64,000 nt of DNA, taken from positions 43,655,646 through 43,719,645 of the forward strand of contig CM039508.1 in the NCBI GenBank assembly GCA_022432975.1, given 5' to 3'. The notes beneath the pieces are model-generated. The model saw only the letters and a program-made list of their open reading frames with translations. It was not told where the DNA came from and did not search any database. Of the stretch, positions 1 through 10,639 are shown piece after piece. The translations under genes were made by a program, and so were the position numbers. This stretch comes from Begonia masoniana. Taxonomy: Eukaryota; Streptophyta; Magnoliopsida; Cucurbitales; Begoniaceae. Numbering within the stretch: position 1 is the first letter of the stretch; each line of letters starts with the position of its first letter.

Positions 1-876
1 GAGTAATTGACCGGGGCAGGCTCCCTTCAGATGACATCCATCTAAACAAATAAGAGGTCTGCCCATATCCAACAAACCTGCTTTGCAAGCAGCCATACAC
101 ATGTACATTCTTTTAAACATCATCTTCTCATTTCTATCCTCAACGACCAGGTCACCATCTATTACCAGTGTGCTACCTGGATTTGATCTTAATATTTCAG
201 CTCCGTAAGAACGAAGTTTCTTCAGTTGTTCTTCGTTCCTCCCGAAATTAGCTTCTTTTGCTTGGGTTCTTCCTCTTCTCGCAAGGCTTGGCTTAATGTT
301 AACTTTGTGTTCCCGCCTCACTGTCTCGATAATATCATTAATGGGCCAGTCAGGTTGACTTTTGAACCTATCTGAATAAGTTGTTGCCAACCACTTTGCT
401 GTAGCGTGCCGATTATCAAATACCCTTACGCAATTGTGTTCATCACAGTATGACTTTATTTGGAAGGTGGCCTCATTTTGCATGGTCGACGCATGCAGAT
501 GCCATTGACAATCTATTCCTTTACATTTTGCCGTCAATCTGTTCCTCCCACTTTTAACAATCTCGATATCATATCTTTTTTTCAAAGAATAGTCTCGTAT
601 TTCATTTCTAATGGCCTGCAAAGATTTATATTTTCTACTCAAAGCAAAATCACCAGAATCTGCAGCCATTGTTTGTCTGCTTTGCACCTCGTCATCCTCA
701 GAATTGAATGGTGTTCGTAGCTCATCGTCTAAGGTTTTTGAAATTGAACACACTTGTATTTCTCCATCACCCTCTAAGTGGTCAAATGCTTGAATATCAC
801 CGTACATGGGAGCGTCCTCCTCCATATAACAGTCTATGTTCGCAGGCTCATTTACATTATCCAATCTCTTAGCCAT
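1..876 (-). CDS. MuDR/MURA-type MULE transposase, N-terminal 292 residues (partial, runs off left edge)
   Basis: This transposase would bind the element's terminal inverted repeats and catalyse cut-and-paste transposition. Translation from the ATG at 876-874 stays open for all 292 codons to the window edge. Residues 1-60 are acidic and poorly conserved. Residues about 85-150 match the plant MuDR N-terminal/DNA-binding-like region, with an IRNEIRDYSLKKRYDIEIVK stretch followed by a cysteine-containing KCKGIDCQW motif. Residues about 245-292 enter the MULE transposase domain (FKRMYMCMAACKAG, then LICLDGCHLKG). The Asp of LDGCHLKG is probably the first catalytic acid of the DDE triad. There is no stop or frameshift in the visible part, unlike the decayed relative at 44200-46870. 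The rest (zinc knuckle, SWIM finger) would be outside the window. Family identification is firm; activity is not shown. Confidence 0.88.
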   Translation of the reverse strand, partial: MAKRLDNVNEPANIDCYMEEDAPMYGDIQAFDHLEGDGEIQVCSISKTLDDELRTPFNSEDDEVQSRQTMAADSGDFALSRKYKSLQAIRNEIRDYSLKKRYDIEIVKSGRNRLTAKCKGIDCQWHLHASTMQNEATFQIKSYCDEHNCVRVFDNRHATAKWLATTYSDRFKSQPDWPINDIIETVRREHKVNIKPSLARRGRTQAKEANFGRNEEQLKKLRSYGAEILRSNPGSTLVIDGDLVVEDRNEKMMFKRMYMCMAACKAGLLDMGRPLICLDGCHLKGACPGQLL

Positions 877-1039
877 TTGCGACAATTATCTGTAAAAAAA
901 TCAAAATTTAATTAAAGTCAAACAATATCCTATGAATTGAATACAAAATAGTTTTGACACGAATATATTTTAATATACACCCAATAAATGAGCAAAAAAA
1001 TTGAAAAAGAAAAAAAAAAATTAAGAGTATTTGGTCTCT

Positions 1040-1780
1040 GACGGACGAACGCCTTTTTACGCGTCCGTCCGGGTCTAATTAAATGAACTGACCCGGACGG
1101 ACTCATTTTTTTCGCGTCCGTCTGGGTTTATTCAATGAAGAGGCCCGGACGGACGCCTTTTGTCGCGTCCGTCCGGGTTCATTCAATGAATAACCCGGAC
1201 GGACTCTATAATTTCCCGTCCGTCCGATTGCCACATTTTTTCCATTTTCGAATTAGGGCTCGGATTGTCGCGTTATTTAGATTAACACTTGAACTAAATA
1301 AATCAGAATTGATAAAGAAATTACCACAGACGCAAAATACAAAGGAAATCTACGAAAAATTTCAAATCTTCGAGTGGAAAGTCTAAGTCGCCTCGAGTTT
1401 TTTGTCTCCGGTGAAAAATCCAAATTCCCCTTTTTTTCTGGTTTTCATATCGATGATCCGGACGGACGGGAAAGTATACCGTCCGTCCGGGTTAGTTTTA
1501 AGTTAACCCGGACGGACGGGAAATATAGAGTCCGAACGGGCTACGTGGCGGCTACGTGGCAGATTTTGATTGAACGCCACAGTGGGGACGGACGCAGGAT
1601 TATGCCGTCCGTCCGGGTTTGGGCAAAAATCGTGGGGACGGACGCAAACAAAAGCCGTCCGTCCGGCGTGGTCGTTTTTGGCAGATTTCCAAAAGGTTAT
1701 GGTTTGAATTGTTAAAAATTGTAGTTCGTGGTTGGAATCGGAAAAATGACATAGTTCGTGGTTGAATTTGGTAATTTCCC
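1040..1780. repeat. MULE-A terminal inverted repeat with an array of hairpins
   Basis: About 740 bp dominated by alternating copies of (ACC)CGGACGGAC and its complement GTCCGTCCG(GGT), eight pairs in all. Perfect examples are 1144-1156 with 1165-1177 (13-bp arms, 8-nt loop) and 1458-1469 with 1479-1490 (12-bp arms, 9-nt loop). Weaker pairs lie at about 1041, 1091, 1196, 1507, 1585 and 1635. The outermost 100 bp (1680-1780) has no hairpin and carries two copies of a TAGTTCGTGGTTG motif. Confidence 0.8.
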
Positions 1781-1903
1781 TTGTTTTTCCGCCATTTCAG
1801 ACCGGAGCAAGGCATAGCCGGCGAACCGTGTGGTTGGCGATAAACTGAAGATACTGTTCGGCGAGGGAGTCGCAGCAACGCCAAAGTGTTGAGGTAGAAG
1901 GAA

Positions 1904-4900
1904 ATGACTGGGAAGATCATTGGGGGAACCATTTTGGCGGTTCTTGTGGCTCTCGTTGCTCTTTTCCTCAGTTATTTTTTAAAATCTCATTACTCCTCCC
2001 CCTCGTTTTCCTTTACTCAGCAGGTAGAAACGTTTGGTCTGAATTTTCATCCGTAAATTTCTATCTTCGATTTATCCTTTGGCGTGCTTGATGTCGCAAC
2101 TGAGAGCTTCAACTATCAGTTTAAAATTAGCTTCCAATTATTTTGTTCGTATTTTCTTTCTCCTGAAAGAACCTTTTTGAAAGTTTGATTTTGTGGATTT
2201 GGACGATCACAAGAAATTATGATAAAACTTCGCGGGATTCAGTACTTTTGTCTTTGCCAGATATTTGCTTCAGCTGTTTTCAGATTTTTGAATTTAATCA
2301 GTTCATTTTTTTAAAAATGAGCACTTATATATAGCTCTTGTTTTCAATTCTAGAAATTGTTCACAGCCGAGGAACTCGCCTTGTACAATGGAACAGATGA
2401 AAGACTACCAATATTGCTAGGAATTCTGGGGTACACTCTCATTCTCTCTCATATACTCATTTAGTCACTTATAGATTAGGTCTCTGCTATCTGCTGCAAT
2501 ATATGCTGTGTACCTGGATTTGCTTACAGATACTGCACAAACACACATGTTTTTGGCAAATAAGAGTTTCTAACCATAGAAGGAAATAGTAAATAACAAC
2601 AGACCAACTGCATCAAATCTGGTCGAATTCAGACCCAACAGCATGCCTCAACTGCCATTTTAATCAATTGCAAACCTCCAGAGCCTTTATTTCTAATCAA
2701 GACCACATGAAAAAAATAGAGTTCTCTTTTGACCTACAAATGAATTTCTTCAGCCCATTAGCTCCAAAATACCAAATTAAAAGTACTTTGTTTATGTTAT
2801 ATGTTGTTTGTATCAGAATGCTTTTATTGATCTCTGATGTGAGTAGATTTTTCTGTTGAGTGAAGCAGACCTAATGCACTGAAAGCAATCATAACTAAAA
2901 TTATGTTGTACTGTTATTTTATCAGATCCATCTTTGATGTTACAAAAGGAAAATCTCATTATGGGATGGGAGGGGGGTACAATCACTTTGCTGGAAGGTT
3001 TGTCTTTTTAGTGTTCTATAATTTATTTCTGGGGTTGTATACTGATAATTGTTTTATGTTCATCTTCTTGCTGAACACAGAGATGCTTCTCGTGCTTTTG
3101 TTTCTGGAAACTTCACTGGTATGAAACTTTATTTCTTGTTGCGCACACATTTATCATTTGTTATATAATGATAATAATTGTGCAAGATTAGTGTTATCTT
3201 TTCTATCTGCTACTTTTGTATGTTGTAACAAGAAAATAGCTCACAGGCATCACAATAGGCACTGTTAAATAAATAATAAAAAGCTTGGTCTTTGATCTTA
3301 TTTCTTCATTAGATTAATCAGTGTTATTTGCCAGTTTTTGACTAGTTATTGATGAAAGTGGGCTTCCTATGTTGAATGAAACCCATTTTTATTTACTGAC
3401 CTCCTAATTTCTTCAAACAAAGCAGTTTTATCCTTTGGGCTATTAGAATTGTGATACAGAAGTGTAGAAAGTAGAAACAGCTTAGTAGTATACGGTGCTA
3501 AAGTTGTTCTCGTTGAAATATTTATTCAATGCCTGCGTGCGCAACTCTGTTTTAATATCATTACTGGTGGCCATTTAATTGATTTTTTTCTTGTGCACAA
3601 ATTATAGGGGATGGACTCACAGATTCCTTGCGTGGTTTGTCTAGCAGTGAGGTAAAGCCTTCAGAATATGTTTCCACATAAGAGAGAGTAAGAGAGAGTC
3701 TTGTCACTTTTCAGGAGGAGCCTTATGGTTTTTCTGATGGATCACATGTCTCTCATTAATTTTTTTTCTATGAGATAATTATCTGCTGTCGTTGTTGAAT
3801 AAATCTGCCAACTGGAAGCTGAATTTTGTTCTCCGTAAATTGTAGGTGAACAGTATTGTTGGATGGAGAGAGTTCTATTTCAGAAACTACACGTAAGTCA
3901 TATTAAGTTCGGAAGAAATTGTGTTAAAATATAAGCCAAGCCAATATTCCACTTGTATTTCTTTTAAAATCTCCTGGTAATACTCTTTCTTTTAAAGGAA
4001 ATGGATCAAAATTACTTTTAAAGAAAAAGAATTAGTATATGAACGTGGGACCTCTCAAAGTGTTAGTCATTTAGAAGTGTCTTCCGATTTCAGTGAAATA
4101 TGGCATGGCTGTCTCCTATCCTGAATCATTGTTGTCCTCTTCAATTATCATTATAGTTTTTTCAATTTTTGATCTTTTAATTTTTTTTACCCTGAATTCT
4201 TCAGTTATCATTAAAGTTTTTCAAGTTTTGATCTTTTAATTTTTTTTTCAATCTGTAGCCGTTGATAATACAAATATAATGCGGAACAAAAACAGAAAAA
4301 TACCCTGAATTCTTCAGTTATCATTATAGTTTTTCAAGTTTTGATCTTTTAATTTTTTTTTCAATCTGTAGCCGTTGATAATACAAATATAATGCGGAAC
4401 AAAAACAGAAAAATACCCTGAATTCTTCAGTTATCATTAAAGTTTTTCAAGTTTTGATCTTTTAATTTTTTTTTTCAATCTGTAGCCGTTGATAATACAA
4501 ATATAATGCGGAACAAAAACAGAAAAATACCCTGAATTCTTCAGTTATCATTAAAGTTTTTCAAGTTTTGATCTTTTAATTTTTTTTTCAATCTGTAGCC
4601 GTTGATAATACAAATATAATGCGGAACAAAAACAGAAAAATACCCTGAATTCTTCAATTATCATTATAGTTTTTTCAATTTTTGATCTTTTAATTTTTTT
4701 TTTCAATCTGTAGCCGTTGATAATACAAATATAATGCGGAACAAAAACAGAAAAATACCCTGAATTCTTCAGTTATCATTATAGTTTTTCAAGTTTTGAT
4801 CTTTTAATTTTTTTTTCAATCTGTAGCCGTTGATAATACAAATATAATGCGGAACAAAAACAGAAAAATACCCTGAATTCTTCAGTTATCATTATAGTTT

Positions 4901-6254
4901 TTCAAGTTTTGATCTTTTAATTTTTTTTTCAATCTGTAGCCGTTGATAATACAAATATAATGCGGAACAAAAACAGAAAAATACCCTGAATTCTTCAGTT
5001 ATCATTATAGTTTTTCAAGTTTTGATCTTTTAATTTTTTTTTCAATCTGTAGCCGTTGATAATACAAATATAATGCGGAACAAAAACAGAAAAATACCCT
5101 GAATTCTTCAGTTATCATTAAAGTTTTTCAAGTTTTGATCTTTTAATTTTTTTCTCAAATTGAATTGGTTGGTTGTACAAATATATGCTGAAACAAAAAT
5201 AGAAGTGTTAGTTTATAGTAATGCTCAACGTTTGCTTAGTCTTAACTCCTGATTGATAGGTTTGTAGGTAAACTAGTGGGTCTCTACTATGATAACCAAG
5301 GAAATCCAACAAAGCATTTGAAAGGAGCCGAAGTAAAGGCCGCGAGAGGTGCACAGCTTTTAGAGAAACAGAAGCAGGAAGAAGCTAAACAACCTAGTTG
5401 CAACTCGAGATGGAGTCAGGAAGAGGGTGGGAAGGTATATATCTTTATACAATATTTAAGCTAGTGTCATCACTAAATGTACCATCATAGTTTTTATAAT
5501 GCACTTTTTATGCAATACAGTTTAATTATTGTAGGAGACTAGTTGCCAGGTCATTGGGGTCACACAATTTGCAGTAGGAAATATACATAGGAAATGTCAA
5601 AATGATAACAATACAGCGAACTAGCATTTATCTTCCTTTTTTCCCCTGGTTGTCCATTTAACATCTGAAAAAACTGTAGTAATTAGTCATTTTGGTATTT
5701 ATTTTCTAAAACAAACAATATTTGCTTGATAATCAGCACTTACATAGCCATTTTTTATTTTGAGGACTGAATAAAATTATAGATCATAATACTGTGCGAA
5801 GCTCAATTTAAAGGTAAAAGAAGGGACTTATTTCGCATAGTACACAAAAATTGCTCAGTGCAGTCTGCAATCATCTTAAAATTGACATTTGTTGTCACTT
5901 TCTATAGGACGGACACAAATTTTGAAAAGAAAAGAAATGCATTTGTGCGTGTGATTGCAAATGGGTAGAACATGATTTTCAACATTGTTGCTGGCTAATT
6001 ACAATAAAGCCACTTAGTCTATGATTTTGCTCATACTTCTATCTTAAAAGCGTCTTTTAAGATTTTCTTTGGATATATTTGTCTAGGTCTGGTGTGATGA
6101 TGGCTTTCCGAGATTGGTTCAGAGGCCTCTGGAGATCGCCTTGACAGGGAAGATGAGCAAGCGCTGTGCTTGCTTCAGAGAAGACCAGCTGGGGGACGAG
6201 GGACTGGAAGTATATCAAGGATGTGACCATCTTTCCAACACTTGCAAAGTTTGA
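1904..6254 (+). CDS. MAPR4: Membrane-associated progesterone-binding protein 4 / neuferricin-like cytochrome b5-fold protein
   Basis: A heme/steroid-binding-type cytochrome b5-fold protein, probably membrane anchored in the secretory system. I join eight exons: 1904-2023, 2354-2430, 2926-2997, 3081-3118, 3608-3651, 3846-3892, 5260-5434 and 6087-6254. All have GT..AG borders and give 741 nt, or 246 residues plus stop. Residues 5-25 form a hydrophobic N-terminal anchor. Residues about 41-140 hold the MAPR domain: LFTAEELALYNGTDERLPIL, then IFDVTKGKSHYGMGGGYNHF and FAGRDASRAFVSGNF. A C-terminal half with cysteines (WCDDGFPRLV, KRCACF, CDHLSNTCKV) is typical of the neuferricin (CYB5D2)/MAPR4 subgroup rather than the shorter MSBP/MAPR2-3 group. 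The start is the first ATG upstream of the anchor. Intron 6 is enlarged by a 113-bp tandem repeat. The upstream region is mostly the MULE-A terminal repeat. AATAAA occurs at 6457. Confidence 0.9.
4137..5150. repeat. 113-bp minisatellite inside MAPR4 intron 6
   Basis: The marker CCCTGAATTCTTCA recurs at 4190, 4303, 4416, 4530, 4643, 4758, 4871, 4984 and 5097, giving a 113-115 bp period and about nine near-identical units. Each unit contains a T-run, a CAATCTGTAGCCGTTGATAA block and an A-rich GCGGAACAAAAACAG block. The few differences are T-run length and ATTATAG versus ATTAAAG. The high identity suggests recent amplification. Each unit carries a pyrimidine tract followed by CTGTAG, which resembles a splice acceptor. 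Confidence 0.93.
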
Positions 6255-7325
6255 ACAACACAAGTATGATCTCCCTCTATGGACTTGTTTATCATTGTTA
6301 TCATTGTCCAAGCATAATCTTATACATATTTATATCTAGAAACACATTAATTATTGTTTGGATCCACACGAATATTTTATGTAATTTTAAGAGAATGAAT
6401 TTTTGATTTACGTGTTTAATTTTTTGTTTTTTTATGATGCCTTCGTTAGCTTCCACAATAAAATTTATTTTCTTTGTAGAAAATTACAAAATGTGACTTA
6501 TTTACCAGAGGATTAAAGAAAAATACTCTTGGATTTAATCAAATATGACACTTTTTTGATTGGATCGTGCTTGTTCCGAGGTTATTTAATACGTCTGCGC
6601 TGTTTAACCTTGCTTATACATCTAAGTATTTACGTATTGTTCATTCTTTTTTAACCTCTATGACTAGAAGGACAAACCTATGACATTGAACTTGAAGTTC
6701 CATTTGGGTCGAAGAAATATTATCGTTTCATGTTTTCTTTTTGTCGGTCGAAAAACTTCAATAAAATTAATCTAATCAACACTCCATGTATACTCACTGA
6801 CCAATGCTCTTCTTCATTTGATGACAACGTGTTCTTCGTTTATTTTACCCTAAGTAACCAATGCGTTCTTTGCTTGGAGGCGCTTTAACTTTCTGTCAAG
6901 TTTCACGCCACTCGCTGTAAGAATTCCACAAGAATTCAAGTTGAGAGGCGCTGTATTCTCTGTTTAAGCTAATTTATAACATTGATGGACAATTGAGGCT
7001 ACAAGTTTTTTGCCCCAAAAAATTAGTATAAAATCAATTATTTTATTCAGGTTGAATAGCTTTGTCGTTAGATTTACACTTTAATTTTGTACTTTGCCTT
7101 GCATTAACTAAACCTCCTTAGCATCAAACTAATTTTTTGAATATGACCAAAAAACAATTAAACACAACAGTTTATAGTCAAACCATTGCTAATGATAATA
7201 GCAATCTCCACCACAAAAATTAAAGTCTCTCAAATATTCTTAAACCATAATTGCCATTTGACTAGCTACTTAAGAGGAGCTATCAAGTTCAAGGATTCTG
7301 GAAATTAAAAAAAAACCAATAAATA
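6255..7325. other. Intergenic between convergent MAPR4 and NOP10
   Basis: About 1.07 kb between two gene 3' ends. AATAAA at 6457 could serve MAPR4 polyadenylation. I see no coding pattern, tandem repeat or terminal repeat here. Confidence 0.6.
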
Positions 7326-8384
7326 TCAGTACTTTGGTGCTGCGTGCTGGGTAGGTAATAAGCCAAAACGCTTCTTAAGGAGGACTCTTTGCCTTGAGTA
7401 TTTGTCATCTGGTGAAAACCGAGCTGTGCAGAAAATAGAAATCCAAAAATTAGCACTTCTCAAGTTTATATTCCAAAAGGCGTAGTCAAACCTTTTTAAC
7501 CAATGTTTCAGCCAATTAAGGAACAAATATTGATGAAATCAGTGACATTAATAGTGAGATGATTCACATATTCACTTATCAACTTTAGAAAACAGGAAAT
7601 AATTATTAATGAAGAAAGTACTCCATTCGTTACACACCAAATCATGTACTGTAAGAAAAAATATTTAGGCAATGAAGTAGCATCTACCTGGATGTGCAGA
7701 TTGAGTGGCCAACCCCAGAGGTGATTCTTTCTGCGGAAAGAAAACAATTACAAATAATTAACTAATAGTGTTTCTACCAATATCAGCACACCATAAAAGA
7801 AAAAAGAAGAAGCAAATTTCATGTAAAACCGTGCATAACACTGTTGAATTGGCACAAAAATAGTAAGGAGCAAAATAAACATTTAAATGCACCTATACAG
7901 ACAAGACATTTCCATTCTACCCAGAATACTAAAATATTAATAAATTTTAAAACTACAACCTTGTTTAAACCACACACAATGGAATACACCAAACAAGACA
8001 CATCAGAAATGAAACCTTTACACTGTATAAGGCATCACAAAAACTACACAAACCCATCTACATCTATTTATTGTCCAAACACAACTTCACTGTGTTGTGA
8101 TCATGTTATGTTAATTACATGATCTTAATTAGCAAGATAGCACAAAATAATTACTCTACATCAACTCTGAGAATAAATGTTGCATTGATAATCGAGTTCG
8201 TGAAATAACATCCTCTAATTTACTTCACATCGATTTTGCAAAAACAAATGTCATCACATACATTCTTACAATCATAAATATATGACATCAAGATATTTGT
8301 AAGAACTCAAGGATCAATCAGAAAGCATACCTTTGTCGTGTAGACTTTGTCACCTTTCTCATTGATATAAAACTGTAGATACAT
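7326..8384 (-). CDS. NOP10: H/ACA ribonucleoprotein complex subunit NOP10
   Basis: A core protein of H/ACA snoRNPs and telomerase RNP, which pairs with the pseudouridine synthase (dyskerin/NAP57) in the nucleolus. Three exons on the minus strand, 8384-8331, 7730-7688 and 7423-7326, join with canonical splice sites into 195 nt, or 64 residues plus stop, exactly the family length. Exon 1 gives [18 protein letters not shown], exon 2 [14 protein letters not shown], and exon 3 ends with [19 protein letters not shown] and PTQHAAPKY. Both halves are nearly invariant in plants. The plant version lacks the cysteines of the archaeal zinc ribbon, as expected. Its promoter side (8900-9260) carries AACCCTAG telo-box-like and GGGCCCAA site-II-like elements, typical of plant ribosome-biogenesis genes. 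Confidence 0.95.
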
Positions 8385-9270
8385 TGGCGCTCAACCTTAA
8401 GTTACCTAAGTTAAAATTAATCATCAGATATTAGATACAAACGCCCAAATAGAATAACAAAAAATTTAAAGGGAGATGTATCCGTTTTAATTATTTACTA
8501 GCAAAAAGTTTGCCATCTCCAAAGCCCTGAGCAAAATAGCATAAATCGATATGCATAACCCTAGAAGTTGAGATGAGGGGATCATCCGTATAAACTCATA
8601 AAAATAAAAGTTCAATTGATTCAGGGCTGGAAAGAAGAAAAACTGCACGCCGTTTTCAGAAAATTTTGCATTCCCTATGCCGGAGCAGTCCAAGATGAGA
8701 TGAGATAAAATTTTGGGTAGCATCGGGCACCAAAAGACTATTTGTTCCCACACTGAACCGAAAAATCTCACGTTCTTCACACATCCACTCGGAAGTCTCT
8801 TTCCGGGAAGAAGATAAGCTTACAGTACAGAAGCTCGTGCAAATATGGTAGAGAGTTCACCATCTATCTCACTAAAGCATTAGTAACTAACCAATTTGGA
8901 ACTGATTGAAAGGACTGCAACGCTACTTAGTAAAATACAGCCGGAACCCTAGATGCAGAAAATACACTACAAGACATAGGCTGAACATATGCCTTTGTAA
9001 CGGAATAGATAGAAAACATAAATTCGTGAGAAAAAGAGGGAGACCCACTCTGTGGAAGGAGGAAGCTCTCAAGCTTTCACGCAGGTGATGAAGCCCTCGC
9101 GAGGAGAGGATGTCAAGCGTTGGGAAAAAGAGAACCTTTGTTTCTGAGGAAATAAAAAGCCCTAATTCCTAACTTGCTAACGGTTTGGTTGGGCCCAAAA
9201 GTGAACGTGAACTGGACGTAAGCCGATATTATAGATTTTGAACAAACCAGACCGGAACCCTAGATTTGTG
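8385..9270 (-). promoter_or_regulatory. NOP10 upstream region with telo-box-like and site-II-like elements
   Basis: Going upstream from the NOP10 start codon, AACCCTAG occurs at about 8946 and 9252, and GGGCCCAA (TTGGGCCC on the other strand) at about 9192. Telo boxes and TGGGCC site II elements together are a known hallmark of plant ribosomal-protein and snoRNP gene promoters. Which copies are functional is inference. The transcription start is not determined, and a 5'UTR intron is possible. Confidence 0.45.
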
Positions 9271-10330
9271 GTAGGAGTGAGCATGGTCCAGTTCGGCCCG
9301 ATTTTTAGAGAAATTAAGACCGGACCACTAACATTCGATTTTCAAATTTTTGCACCAATAAGCCAATTTTTTTTCCAAAACCGAACCAGAAATCTAGTCT
9401 CGGTTCTGGTCCGGTTCTGGTCCTCCCACTTTTGTTCAAAATTTTTTTAATTTTTGACAAAAAATTGAACCAATATGTAAAAAAAATCAAGACACTTAAA
9501 GTAAAAAAATCAAAAATTAACTAATATGTTTGGTTCTGTTTCCAATTTCCAACAAAATATCACATAATCTATAAAAAAAAATCTTCGTTGTTCTAATCAT
9601 AAACTCTGCATTCCATTACAAGTTGTTTCCCAAAACAGATAATCCACAATCTAAGGTTCATCGATTTCAAAACAATTTTCCAAGAAAACAAACACCACAT
9701 TGAAGCTGCTAACATATAACCCACAATCACATTGCAGAGCAGAGCAAAAAAAAAAGAACTACAAAAAAACCGAGAACTGCAAAAAGAAAACTAACAATTG
9801 CAGAGCAACCAAACTCTGGGCTGTAACCTCGCAAAGCTGCTGGATTTCTTCGCAAAAAACAGAATAAAGTTTTGGGAAACAGATCTACCACAGTGGACAA
9901 TCGAAAACACAGAAATGCGAGACCTACCACAGAAGAGAGTTTCGGGAAACAGATCAAATGCGAGAAAGAGACCTACCACAGAAGAAAGTTTCGGGAGCGA
10001 GACTATCGATTGTCCACTGTCGAGGACTCTACGAGAGGCGAGAGGCGTTTGTTCTGTCCGGTGTCGAAGAGAGGAGCAGGGCAGCGGCTACTGGCGAGAG
10101 AGAGACTGAGAAAGTCAGAGAAGAACAGAATACAAATAGGGTTGATAAATTAGGGTTAAATGGTCCAGTTCGGGTTTTTCGGTTTTCTATCATCAAACCC
10201 AAAAACCGAACCGAAAATTTCAATTTGGATAAAGAAAAACCGAAATTTAATTATTTTAGGCTCAAAACCGACCAGACCGGACACAAGGTTTATGAACTGT
10301 CCCAATTTACTTTTTCTAATGAGATTGCTT
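9271..10330. repeat. Diverged repeat rich in CCGAAC/GGTTCGG, possibly hAT-derived
   Basis: The left edge TAGGAGTGAGCATGGTCCAG resembles the TAGGGGTGGGCA terminus of the hAT element at 50080. The segment is dense in CCGGTTCGG-like motifs at about 9280-9430 and 10155-10290. TGGTCCAGTTCGG occurs twice in the same orientation (about 9283 and 10159), and no matching inverted right end or 8-bp duplication was found. Inside, 9888-9904 and about 10006-10020 form a 14-bp inverted repeat (CAGTGGACAATCGA), and a CTACCACAGAAGA motif is repeated directly. The assignment is weak. Confidence 0.35.
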
Positions 10331-10639
10331 AAGAAGAAACAAACCATACGAATGAGAATAACATTGGAACGTTTATCTTCCTATTTAAAGCATATGAAAT
10401 AGATTGTTTAAATTAGAACTTAACGCACAGTCCATCTATTTTTCTTTATAGAACAAAGTTCCAATTAAAAAAAAAAACTGTAAAATCCTAAATAAAAATA
10501 GATCTTCTTCGGATATGATCACAATTATGTATAGATTTTTATTGTGCGATATGTCTTTTTCAAAAGAAAATACACCTTGTTAGTTTCATATTTGTAAATG
10601 CAAACTTTTTAAAATTCTATTTTACTGCCTAACAATAGG

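Larger units (their letters stand above)
1..1780 (-). mobile_element. MULE-A: Mutator-like DNA transposon, right-hand part (left end outside window)
   Basis: The segment combines an open MULE transposase frame on the minus strand (1-876), a short untranslated stretch, and a long terminal inverted repeat at about 1040-1780. The outer end, read inward on the minus strand, begins GGGAAATTACCAAATTCAA. This resembles the GG(G)TAAA-type termini of the two other MULEs in this window (41454 and 39571). The TIR contains about eight CGGACGGAC hairpins. The partner TIR and the 9-bp target duplication would lie left of the window, so the right boundary at 1780 is inferred from the terminal motif only. 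Confidence 0.8.

Noticed and set aside
7844..8122. 92-codon plus-strand frame inside the NOP10 locus
   Set aside because: Lies in the antisense of NOP10 intron 1, low complexity, with no domain.
9271..10330. Complete hAT or MITE element
   Set aside because: No matching inverted right terminus and no 8-bp duplication could be found; kept only as a low-confidence repeat.
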